Source: JACKHO01 sp041398745 | GTDB lineage: Bacteria; Planctomycetota; Planctomycetia; Planctomycetales; Planctomycetaceae | Direction: 5' to 3' | Assembly (NCBI GenBank): GCA_041398745.1 | Contig: JAWKUB010000006.1 | Location: 310,001-374,000, forward strand | DNA length: 64,000 nt | Shown: piece by piece, positions 1-7,618 of the stretch | Numbering within the stretch: the first letter of the stretch is position 1 | How the letters are laid out: every line of letters starts with the position of its first letter | Translations under genes and position numbers: made by a program | The notes under the pieces: generated by a model | Told to the model about the DNA's origin: nothing | The model's database searches: none | The model's input: only the letters and a program-made list of their open reading frames with translations

Positions 1-264
1 GGCTTTGAGGCAATGGCGTCCGGCTCGGTCCTCGTTGTCGACAACCGTGGCGGCTGGAAACTCCAAGTGGAAGACGGGAAGACGGGCTGGCTCTGTAACG
101 ACGACCGTGAGTTCGTTTACAAAGCCTCGCGATGTGCCTTCGAACATGAAGAACGGGCCGACATGCGACGGGCAGCCAAGGCAAAACTCGAATCAGATTG
201 GGGCCTCCAAGCCTCAATGGACTCTTGGGCGGAGATCTTTGACGCCTGGGGCAAATTCCGCTGA
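1..264 (+). CDS. Glycosyltransferase family 4 (GT-B), C-terminal fragment
   Basis: The reading frame is open from base 1 and ends at TGA 262-264, so only the last 87 residues are inside the window. It begins GFEAMASGSVLVVDNRGGW and continues with GKTGWLCNDD. This fits the nucleotide-sugar-binding end of GT4 (group 1) glycosyltransferases, where a conserved Glu and an EAMA-G segment are followed by a variable loop and a G-x-x-G stretch. The donor and acceptor cannot be told. It is transcribed towards the ROK gene region and ends convergently with it. Inferred role: synthesis of a cell-surface glycan. Confidence 0.7.
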   Translation, partial: GFEAMASGSVLVVDNRGGWKLQVEDGKTGWLCNDDREFVYKASRCAFEHEERADMRRAAKAKLESDWGLQASMDSWAEIFDAWGKFR

Positions 265-332
265 ATTGGGTGTCGCGATTCCATTTGTTGATCTCCACTC
301 AGTGGAGCAAATAGTTCTCGCAAACTGGCGCA

Positions 333-371
333 TAAAAAATGCCCTGCGAGTCGGGCTAACTCAAGCAGGGC
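333..371 (-). terminator. Rho-independent terminator candidate
   Basis: GCCCTGC (341-347) pairs with GCAGGGC (365-371) as a 7-bp GC-rich stem. Read on the minus strand it is followed by ATTTTTTATG. It could end a minus-strand transcript running through the tRNA-like fragment or reading through from the ROK gene. Confidence 0.6.
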
Positions 372-507
372 GCGTCGCAGGTGCGGGCTAGAACCCGCGA
401 CAACTTGATTATTGCTTCCAACGGTCCGATGTCAACGAGCTTGCTTGCAACATGACTGAAGTTTCTGTGAATACCAAGTGTCCAACAGAAAAGCCACCCG
501 GGTACGA

Positions 508-527
508 GCGGTTGTCGCGACAACCGC
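508..527. repeat. Perfect 20-bp palindrome
   Basis: GCGGTTGTCGCGACAACCGC is its own reverse complement over all 20 bases. Such symmetry without a loop fits a dimeric protein site (operator or recombinase site) better than an RNA hairpin. A related half, GCGACAAC, recurs at 397-404. Function unknown. Confidence 0.6.
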
Positions 528-632
528 GAATAGGGTTTGTGACGGTTTTGGATGGCCTGATGGGAAATGCTCTACTGTGTTTCACTAGAGAAAACACTGC
601 ATTTCCATGAGTTTTGGAAGACTGCCCTTTTC

Positions 633-671
<39 letters not shown>

Positions 672-897
672 AAGTGCCTGTTGCAAATAGACTTGCGACG
701 TTCGAGTAGATCGTCAAGAAAGGCCAGTTTGCCAGCAGTTGCGATGACTTTCGTACCACAAGTCGGAATTATTGCGATGTGTGGGACGATCTGCAAGCAG
801 GGCAAGAATTCATTCGAAAGCGCCGCCGACTGCCTTCTGGACGCTTTCGCAGCCATCAGGTTCGCGCTAAATTGGGGTGCAAGGATGTGGGTTATTG

Positions 898-1881
898 CTA
901 GCCGAACGCTTTTAGAGCACAGCCTGCAGCTCCAATGAAACCGGCATCGCTGCCGAGACGTGCGTAGTCGATTCGAGTCCGTTCCGCTGGGATGGGAAAA
1001 GTGCGAGAGCGGACTTCCTGCCGGAGCACGTCCATGAACTTTCGTCCGATGGGCGTTTCGTACTGACCAAACGTCATGGCCCCGCCGACGAGAATCATTT
1101 CGGGGTTAATGGTGTGAATGATGTTGATGGAGCCAATTGCCAGGTAGCGTCCCGTTTCGACGACGAGACGTTCTGCCAGTTCGTCTCCCTGAATGGCACA
1201 GTCGGCAATGAGTACGGGCGTGAGTTCTTCTCCGCTTTCAACCTTTTCTCTGATTGACGACCTCGCACCAGCCCGGAGCGCAGCTTCGCAGCGCCGAATA
1301 AGTCCTTTGGCTCCCGCATACTGCTCGACGGAACCATGAATTCCAAATGGCGACGTCGGACCGCCTTCCATTTGGATGACAATATGGCCGCATTCGCCAG
1401 CGTGTGAATGGGCTCCGGTTACGATTTCTCCGTTCACCACAATGCCGCCGCCAATTCCGGTTCCGAGCGTCCAGAACATGAGGCTGCGTGCATCGTGTGC
1501 GGCGCCGAGCCAGTACTCGCCATAGGCTGCGGCGTTGGCATCATTCTGCAGAACTGCCGGCTTGCGAAAGTGTTCCGCTACCAAGTCACGAATGGCCAGG
1601 TTTTCCCATCCCGGCAAGTTGAAGGGGTGATAAATGACGCCTGCCGGGATGTCCATTGTACCCGGCGCAGCGACCCCAATTCCCCGAATTTGTTCCCAGC
1701 CGACGCCGCTTTCGTCGACAATTCGATCCAACGTCTCGTACAGTCCCGCCAGACCTGCTTCGCGCCCCTTGTGGAGGACCGACGGAACTCGGGTTTTGGC
1801 AAGGGTGCGTCCTTCCCGAGTGACGACTCCGGCCTTGGTGCTCGTTCCACCGATATCAACGCCCAGGTAATACTTACTCAC
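898..1881 (-). CDS. ROK-family sugar kinase (glucokinase-like)
   Basis: A 327-residue ROK kinase that probably phosphorylates glucose or a related hexose in the cytoplasm. The N-terminal phosphate-binding loop GVDIGGTSTKAG is clear, followed by ALQND-type NDANAAAYGE and the second loop GTGIGGGIVVNGE, then HAGECGHIVI. The usual zinc site of the family (CxCGxxGCxE) is replaced here by a segment reading TSPFGIHGSVEQ, which keeps the final Glu but has none of the cysteines. The start is GTG at 1881, with AAGGAG about 9 bases upstream. Nth lies 82 bases upstream on the same strand. Sugar specificity cannot be read from the sequence. Confidence 0.85.
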   Translation of the reverse strand: MSKYYLGVDIGGTSTKAGVVTREGRTLAKTRVPSVLHKGREAGLAGLYETLDRIVDESGVGWEQIRGIGVAAPGTMDIPAGVIYHPFNLPGWENLAIRDLVAEHFRKPAVLQNDANAAAYGEYWLGAAHDARSLMFWTLGTGIGGGIVVNGEIVTGAHSHAGECGHIVIQMEGGPTSPFGIHGSVEQYAGAKGLIRRCEAALRAGARSSIREKVESGEELTPVLIADCAIQGDELAERLVVETGRYLAIGSINIIHTINPEMILVGGAMTFGQYETPIGRKFMDVLRQEVRSRTFPIPAERTRIDYARLGSDAGFIGAAGCALKAFG

Positions 1882-1963
1882 AGTGGCTCACTCCTTGATC
1901 CGGCAATGACATTTCGGAGTATAGCAGTTCGCTTCGCTGCCGCATTCCAAAGTCCACGTACGG

Positions 1964-2665
1964 TTACTTCCCCGGCAGTTTGGGCAATCCCTTACGCTGA
2001 CAAACGGAAATCAGGCAGCAGGCTTCACATTGCGGTCTACGTGCAATGCACGTTTTTCGTCCGTGGTAAATAATACGGTGTGAAAACCCAACCCACTCCT
2101 CCTCCGGCAGGAGCTTCATGAGGTCGCGTTCAATGGCCTCCGGAGTATTGCTCCTGGTGAGACCTATTAACGAGGTAATTCTTTTGACGTGCGTGTCGAC
2201 AACGACGCCACTTGCAATGCCGTACCATGTTCCCAGCAGCACATTCGCCGTTTTGCGTCCCACTCCCGGAAGAGAGACCAGATCGTCGAGGTTCGTCGGG
2301 ATTTCTCCTTCGAATTCGTCAACGACTCTACGAGCCATCCCCCGCAGATTCTCCGCTTTAGCGCGAAAGAAGCCCGTGCTGCGAACGATTTCCTCGACGT
2401 CTTCCTGCGGCGCCTCGGCCAACTCGAATGGCGTGGGATATGCTTTGAAGAGAGCGGGAGTGACTTTGTTGACCCGTTCATCAGTGCATTGTGCGGAGAG
2501 AATGGTTGCCGCGAGCAACTGATAGGGTGACTCATGTTGCAGCGCACATTCTGCGACTGGGAATTCATGTTTCAGCAGTTCCACAACGCGCATGGCACGT
2601 TCGGCAGGACGCATGGGCGCCTTACGTTTCCCGGCTGCTGGCGTCGCACTACGTTTCGGCGGCAT
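1964..2665 (-). CDS. nth: Endonuclease III (base-excision DNA glycosylase/AP lyase)
   Basis: Removes oxidised pyrimidines from DNA and nicks the abasic site. In the 233-residue protein the helix-hairpin-helix LPGVGRKTAN carries the catalytic Lys (about residue 138), and VVDTHVKR carries the catalytic Asp (about 157). The [4Fe-4S] cluster cysteines at about 206, 213, 216 and 222 have the family spacing C-x6-C-x2-C-x5-C. The basic N-terminal extension of some 20 residues (MPPKRSATPAAGKRK) is longer than in E. coli. It lies 35 bases after the PQQ-like gene and is probably cotranscribed with it. Confidence 0.95.
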   Translation of the reverse strand: MPPKRSATPAAGKRKAPMRPAERAMRVVELLKHEFPVAECALQHESPYQLLAATILSAQCTDERVNKVTPALFKAYPTPFELAEAPQEDVEEIVRSTGFFRAKAENLRGMARRVVDEFEGEIPTNLDDLVSLPGVGRKTANVLLGTWYGIASGVVVDTHVKRITSLIGLTRSNTPEAIERDLMKLLPEEEWVGFSHRIIYHGRKTCIARRPQCEACCLISVCQRKGLPKLPGK

Positions 2666-2700
2666 GGCGTTGTTTGTTGTTTACTTTACAAGAGTGGGGT

Positions 2701-3993
2701 CTACTTCGCTTCGGCCAGACTGACTCGTACGAGTTCTTTGTCGTTGCGTGCGAAGACGCTTTGCATGGCGAATGCGGGATGGGACCAAATTGTCTGACGT
2801 CGTTGCACGGGGCGTGTCGGCTCGACCAAGAGAGACCGTGACAACTCTTCGTAACCATCTCGGCTTAGCTTGGCGATGATCAGCTCGCCCTGCTCATTGT
2901 GAATGAAATAGCGCCCTTCGTGTTCAATGAGAAACGCGTTCCACCAGCGTCCGCTGCCGGTGGGCTGGCTTGTTTCCCAAAGCCGTTTACCCGTGGCCAA
3001 ATCCAGACAGCGCAGTTGCCCATGACTGCAAACGCCGTAAATCTCATTCCCCTGAATGGAGGGCGTGCACATGAGTCCGTGGAGACCATCAGTGTCGACT
3101 TCACTATCGCTGCTTCCCTGCCAGACGAACTTTGCACTGCGTCCGTCTTCGCCAATTTCAATAAGTCGCGACCCGTTGTAAAACGCTGTGACCAGAATTC
3201 GGTTACCAACCTGACGCGGTGTGGCCACCGTTAGCCCGGCCTGCACTCGGAACGGAGTATCCCACAGGATGTTACCGTTACTGGGATCAAGTCCCGTCAC
3301 GCTGTGGGGATGCCAGCAGATGAGTTGCTCATGTCCGTGGATGTTGAACAGGACGGGCGGGCAGTAGCCGATGGCAGGATCATCGAAGGCATGCCACAGT
3401 TCTTTTCCCGAGAGCTTGTCAAAACTGACCAGCAGCGCCCGCGGGCCACCAACCAGCGTAATCAACTGATTTCCATGAACCAGTGGGGCGGCTGCCATCC
3501 CCCAGGTAGGGAGTTTGGTCTGGTAATCCTGCTGGAAGTTTTTGCTCCAAATGACCTCTCCGGTCGCAACATCAAAACAGAACATGTTGCCGACGGCGCC
3601 AATGGTGTAGACGCGATTTCCGTCGACCGTCGGCGTGGCCCGTGGACCAGCCGGGTAGCTAATGGTGTATTCGCATTCGTACTCGTGCTTCCAAAGAACC
3701 GCACCGGTGTTTGCGTCGAACGCCCAAACCCGTTCGATTCCGCTACGACCCTCAGCATGGACGCGGTCGGTGAGAAAGACTCGACCGTCTGCGACTGCCG
3801 GGCCGGAGTATCCTTCACCCACCGGAACCGACCAGGCTCTTGGCAGCTTTCCCGACGGGAGCTGCGGCACAATTCCTGTTTCGCGCCAAATCAAGTCCCG
3901 CTGCGGACCACCCCACTGTGGCCAGTCTTCGGCCAGTGCGATGCTGTTCGTAAACACAATGTACAACAGCGGCAGCATTGTCAGATGTTTCAT
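2701..3993 (-). CDS. Secreted PQQ-like beta-propeller protein
   Basis: About 430 residues with an N-terminal signal peptide (MKHLTMLPLLYIVFTNSIALA) followed by EDWPQWGGPQRD, a start typical of planctomycete PQQ-binding-like repeat proteins. Several blades carry G-x-x-LW motifs (TGAVLWKHE, SGKELWHAF, NGNILWDTP, TGKRLWETS). No PQQ ligand residues can be assigned, so it may be a BamB-like scaffold or an enzyme with unknown substrate. I chose ATG 3993 because GGGAG lies 9 bases upstream. An in-frame ATG at 3999 would sit too close to it. It follows the double hydrolase gene by about 30 bases, suggesting an operon. Confidence 0.8.
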   Translation of the reverse strand: MKHLTMLPLLYIVFTNSIALAEDWPQWGGPQRDLIWRETGIVPQLPSGKLPRAWSVPVGEGYSGPAVADGRVFLTDRVHAEGRSGIERVWAFDANTGAVLWKHEYECEYTISYPAGPRATPTVDGNRVYTIGAVGNMFCFDVATGEVIWSKNFQQDYQTKLPTWGMAAAPLVHGNQLITLVGGPRALLVSFDKLSGKELWHAFDDPAIGYCPPVLFNIHGHEQLICWHPHSVTGLDPSNGNILWDTPFRVQAGLTVATPRQVGNRILVTAFYNGSRLIEIGEDGRSAKFVWQGSSDSEVDTDGLHGLMCTPSIQGNEIYGVCSHGQLRCLDLATGKRLWETSQPTGSGRWWNAFLIEHEGRYFIHNEQGELIIAKLSRDGYEELSRSLLVEPTRPVQRRQTIWSHPAFAMQSVFARNDKELVRVSLAEAK

Positions 3994-4025
3994 GACCATG
4001 AGACTCCCGTATGGTCCGGCAGTAG

Positions 4026-5669
4026 TTAGCGACTGGCAGGCAGAAGATTCTGTTCGCCAAGGAATTCCTCCGTTTGCTTCAGTGTTTGCTGAAACAACGC
4101 TTCATCACGCATGAGGTAACCGTGGTTTCCACCTTCATGAATATGGAAGCGAAGCGTATTACCCGATTCTTTCATCGCAGCGGCAAACGCTTCGGCGCCG
4201 GCGAAGGGGGTGACGTTGTCAGCGGTTCCGTGGAACAGGACAGTAGGCGGCCAGCCTTTGGTCACATTATGTACCGGAGACAGTTGTTCCCACGGTTCAC
4301 CAATTTTGGCCTGCCCATATCCTTCGGCCGATGTGTCGATCACCGGAAATAGCAACACAAGTCCATTGGGCTTCGCCGAGACATCATTCGGGGAGCCATT
4401 GAAGAACTGCGTTGCGGCAGCAACATGACCTCCCGCTGATCCACCACTCACCACGATCTTATCTGGGTCGATTCCCAGTTCTTCAGCGTGAGAACGCAAG
4501 AACCGGACGGCGGCTTGACCATCAGCCACGCAGTCGAAAACGGTTGTGCCAAGTTGTTTGTTCAGTAGTCGGTAATGCAGGCTGACTCCCAGCATTCCGC
4601 GTTTCGCAAAGTAGTCCGCGAAGGGATACATCCTCCGAGGTTCGCCGCCAGTCCAGCCACCACCATGAATGACGAGAAAACAGGGGACAGGTTTTTTCTC
4701 AGCCAACCCTTCGGGCTCGAAAAGATGCAGGTAGTACTCCTTGTTGTCGATGACCTGGTAGACCATTTGCCGCGAGGGTTCCAAAGTCTCCGAAGCTTTG
4801 CCGACGGCATCATTCCGGCCAAGTGGCTTCTTCTCCTGGTCGACCGAGGCATTTCGCTCAATGAATTCAACAATAGGAGTGGAGTCGTTTAACCCGTGGG
4901 GATGATGTCCAATTCCTGGCTTTTCGATAAGCGTGATTTGCCCGCCCAGCTTACGATACCGCGTCGCCAGCAGACCTGTGTTTTCTTCCCAGGGAACGAC
5001 GTCGTCAGCATTGCCGTAGACATGAAGCAGCGGCACATGGGCGTCGGCTAAAGGTTTGAGTTGATCGACTGGATTGCCATCGTAGGCGCGTGCTTCGTCG
5101 TCAGATTGGAATCCGTAACGCTCCAACACGAGTTTCCAGTCCCGCGTGCTTCCTTTGCCTTTCCCGAATCCGCCGGGCCAGCTTTTGAAATCACAGACTG
5201 GTGCATCACCGTAAATGCACGCCACCTTATTCGGATTTTTGGAAGCCCAGTTGTAACAGTACAGCCCACCGCGACTGAGGCCAACGAGAGCCACCTTGTC
5301 GGCTAGTTCATACTTATCAGTCAGTTCCGCATAGAACGTGTTCCAGTGCGATACCGCATCCGGTGAGCCCAGCATGTCAGGAACACGGAGGTAGGCAATG
5401 TGAAATCCACGCTTGAGCAGTTCAATGTCAGGATTTGGTTTGTGCCCAAAAAACTCTCCGTGCCACACCCAGGGACGACCCGGCGCCGCCGTTTCGGGAG
5501 TAACGACAAGCGCTGGTTTTCCATCGACCTCGAAGTCGTAACGTTTGAATCCGTTCCAGTCGCTGACTTTTCCAGGAAACGGTTCAGCCGCAGAGAGAGT
5601 CGCAACGAGGAAAGCAGAGCCGCTTAGCACCGTCAGTAGTACGGTAGAGTGACGCGTCGAAGTCGACAT
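4026..5669 (-). CDS. Secreted protein with two fused alpha/beta-hydrolase domains
   Basis: 547 residues with a signal peptide (about 1-28). Domain 1 (about 30-275) has nucleophile motif GLSRGG (Ser132), an acid region GNADDVVPW (about 220-227) and a GIGHHPHG histidine segment (about 252-259). Domain 2 (about 300-540) is a BD-FAE/lipase-GDXG-like esterase: oxyanion motif HGGGW (335-339), nucleophile GGSAGGH (Ser411), GTADNVTPF (Asp484) and EGGNHGY (His516). Both triads look complete, so both domains may be active, probably on esters of plant or algal polysaccharides. AAAGG lies 8 bases before the ATG. The combination in one chain is unusual; single-domain homologues are the norm. Confidence 0.85.
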   Translation of the reverse strand: MSTSTRHSTVLLTVLSGSAFLVATLSAAEPFPGKVSDWNGFKRYDFEVDGKPALVVTPETAAPGRPWVWHGEFFGHKPNPDIELLKRGFHIAYLRVPDMLGSPDAVSHWNTFYAELTDKYELADKVALVGLSRGGLYCYNWASKNPNKVACIYGDAPVCDFKSWPGGFGKGKGSTRDWKLVLERYGFQSDDEARAYDGNPVDQLKPLADAHVPLLHVYGNADDVVPWEENTGLLATRYRKLGGQITLIEKPGIGHHPHGLNDSTPIVEFIERNASVDQEKKPLGRNDAVGKASETLEPSRQMVYQVIDNKEYYLHLFEPEGLAEKKPVPCFLVIHGGGWTGGEPRRMYPFADYFAKRGMLGVSLHYRLLNKQLGTTVFDCVADGQAAVRFLRSHAEELGIDPDKIVVSGGSAGGHVAAATQFFNGSPNDVSAKPNGLVLLFPVIDTSAEGYGQAKIGEPWEQLSPVHNVTKGWPPTVLFHGTADNVTPFAGAEAFAAAMKESGNTLRFHIHEGGNHGYLMRDEALFQQTLKQTEEFLGEQNLLPASR

Positions 5670-5722
5670 CCATAGGCCTTTCGGTGTTTCTTAGTGGCGA
5701 TCGCGAACTAATCGGCAATCGA

Positions 5723-6244
5723 TTACTCGTACTCGTCCAGTTCGTCTTCGACGCTGTTCAGAAAGTCTTTGTGGATTCCGCTGAGCCAGAATTCATTCTG
5801 GCCATTAATTCCCTTCTTGCAGTTGTACACGCCAATCGAACGGTTCGTTACGACAAGTCCAATGAGGCCGGTGAACAACAAAATTGGAAATCCGATGATG
5901 ATCGCCGGGGCCTCGAGCGCGGCACCGAGCACAATCAGCACAACGGCCAATGCGAGCATAATTCCAAAAACAACGTTCCAGGTGAATTTCCGGCTGCGAA
6001 CTTCTTTGGAAATGCCATATGTCACTTCAACCGGCTTTCGCATGAGCGGTATCAAAATGACTGGCAGAATCATTTGAGCAATCATGGGAACGTAGTACAG
6101 GGTTTTCGTCTCCATTTCGGCAGCGCCGACCTTCACGTTCGTATGGATGCAGCGCCGCGGCAATTCTTCACGGTTCTGCACAACCAGATATTGGCCGTCA
6201 ACCCAGTACTCGGGCTCGTCATCGTAGTCATTGAATTGTGACAT
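5723..6244 (-). CDS. Membrane protein of unknown function
   Basis: About 173 residues starting MSQFNDYDDEPEYWVDGQY. The N-terminus is hydrophilic and acidic. Three hydrophobic segments follow (VPMIAQMILPVILIPL, VVFGIMLALAVVLIVLG, APAIIIGFPILLFTGLIGLVV), and the C-terminus is acidic (NSVEDELDEYE). I do not recognise a family. The ATG at 6244 is preferred over an in-frame TTG at 6283. The gene sits 53 bases upstream of the double hydrolase gene on the same strand. Confidence 0.7.
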   Translation of the reverse strand: MSQFNDYDDEPEYWVDGQYLVVQNREELPRRCIHTNVKVGAAEMETKTLYYVPMIAQMILPVILIPLMRKPVEVTYGISKEVRSRKFTWNVVFGIMLALAVVLIVLGAALEAPAIIIGFPILLFTGLIGLVVTNRSIGVYNCKKGINGQNEFWLSGIHKDFLNSVEDELDEYE

Positions 6245-6347
6245 GGTCGTTCGCGAAATCTGAGGGGTGGCGTGGCGGGACAAGGAACCATTCCCGGACG
6301 AGTTGGCTCGTCAAGTGTGATTCTTTCGTGCTGTATAACTGAGGTGT

Positions 6348-6746
6348 TTACCGACTGTCCAGTCGCTGGGGCGCACGGTAAATCGAGACTAGATTTTCTA
6401 CGGCCTTGTGAATTGTACCGGCAGTTGTTGCGAAAGGGAGAATGGTCGCAACACCCAAATCGCGGAGCAGAAATTCCGTGTCAGCAGTGACATCGGACAC
6501 GAGAAGCATTGGTGCCCGAAGATGCCGTTCCTCAAGCAACTCGGCGATTTGAACAACCTCCTCAGCAAGTATCCGCACCACGAGGACACCGTACCTGTTT
6601 GACTTTAACCGGTCGACGTGAGCAGCCTGATCATCAGCGAGGGGAAGCCAGTGGTACAAAAGCTGCGAGTCTTTGGAAATTGAGCGTGCCAATCGGTTGG
6701 TTAACCGGGGCCGTCTCTCAACGACAGCAATCTGGACAGCTACCAA
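6348..6746 (-). CDS. Receiver-like protein lacking phosphorylation site, in the mur operon
   Basis: 132 residues with the alternating strand/helix pattern of a CheY-like domain (VQIAVVERRP; GVLVVRILAEE; APMLLVSDVT; VATILPFATT). At the position of the acidic pair there is ER, and at the phospho-acceptor strand VLVVR there is no Asp. If the fold is right it is a pseudo-receiver, a protein-protein interaction module. Its start (TTG 6746) overlaps the last codons of murB by 7 bases, indicating translational coupling. A role in adjusting peptidoglycan precursor synthesis is inference from position only. Confidence 0.6.
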   Translation of the reverse strand: MVAVQIAVVERRPRLTNRLARSISKDSQLLYHWLPLADDQAAHVDRLKSNRYGVLVVRILAEEVVQIAELLEERHLRAPMLLVSDVTADTEFLLRDLGVATILPFATTAGTIHKAVENLVSIYRAPQRLDSR

Positions 6747-7618
6747 ATCTGAATCTCAGTTTCCAAGCTAATGCTGTGCACTTCATTCACGCGAGCCTTC
6801 ACCAGGTCAATGAGGCTGAGGACGTCTTTGGCGGTCGCGCCTTCGAAGGTGACAATGAAATTCCCGTGGCGATCGCTCACTTCCGCCTTGCCGACACGTG
6901 TTCCCTTGAGTCCGGCCTGTTCGATCATGGAACCAGCACTCAGGCCACGCGGGTTTTTGAAAATGCATCCCGCCGATTGAAACGAAAGCGGCTGCGTCGA
7001 TTTCTTGAGCACCCACAGTTTATGCATACGACGGGCCACTTCGTCAGCATCTTCCGCAACGAGTTGCAACGTGACATCAGTAATGACAAGTTCATTGATG
7101 CTGCTGAACCGATAGTCGAATGACAACTCGTCGCCCTGGCGAACGAAGCGGTCGCCAGCGACGGTCATGACACCGACCGATTTGACGAACTGCCCAATTT
7201 CACCATGCCGACCGCCAGCGTTGTTTCGGACAGCTCCGCCAATTGTTCCAGGAATTCCAACCAGCGTTTCAAGTCCTGCCAGCCCCGACTTAACGGACTC
7301 GGAAATGACGTTAGACAGAACGGCAGCCCCTTGAGCCTTCACCATGGTGCCTTCCACAGAGACGCGACGAAACTCGTCAGATGCCAGGCGAATGACAGCG
7401 CCGCTAACACCCTCGTCGCGGACAAGAATGTTCGAACCGCCTCCGAGCATCCGGACAGGAATGCCGTCGGCATGACAGGCCCGAACAACCGCTTCGAGTT
7501 CATCCAGGTTTCGCGGCTCAATAAACCATTGCGCAGGACCACCGACCTTCAGCCATGTGTACTGCGCCATGGGCTCATCAGGTTTCGTAATGTCGCTGAA
7601 TTGATCGAGTGAGCTCAT
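6740..7618 (-). CDS. murB: UDP-N-acetylenolpyruvoylglucosamine reductase
   Basis: Reduces UDP-GlcNAc-enolpyruvate to UDP-MurNAc with NADPH and FAD, in the cytoplasm. The 292-residue protein has the FAD-binding GGGSNILVRD (about 60-70), GIPGTIGGAVRNNAGG (about 122-137) and the C-terminal MurB domain with SAGCIFKNPRG. In the last motif the usual proton-donating Ser (AGSxFKNP) is Cys. The ATG overlaps the murC stop as ATGA (7615-7618), so the two are translationally coupled. The order nadA-murC-murB-receiver fits one operon. Confidence 0.95.
   Translation of the reverse strand: MSSLDQFSDITKPDEPMAQYTWLKVGGPAQWFIEPRNLDELEAVVRACHADGIPVRMLGGGSNILVRDEGVSGAVIRLASDEFRRVSVEGTMVKAQGAAVLSNVISESVKSGLAGLETLVGIPGTIGGAVRNNAGGRHGEIGQFVKSVGVMTVAGDRFVRQGDELSFDYRFSSINELVITDVTLQLVAEDADEVARRMHKLWVLKKSTQPLSFQSAGCIFKNPRGLSAGSMIEQAGLKGTRVGKAEVSDRHGNFIVTFEGATAKDVLSLIDLVKARVNEVHSISLETEIQIW

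Noticed and set aside
265..632. Search for a tRNA 3' half and an intron (group I or archaeal type) joined to the tRNA-Lys fragment.
   Set aside because: No TAGAGGC acceptor strand or proper T arm was found. The T-arm-like hairpin near 382-397 has a six-base loop and does not fit a tRNA.
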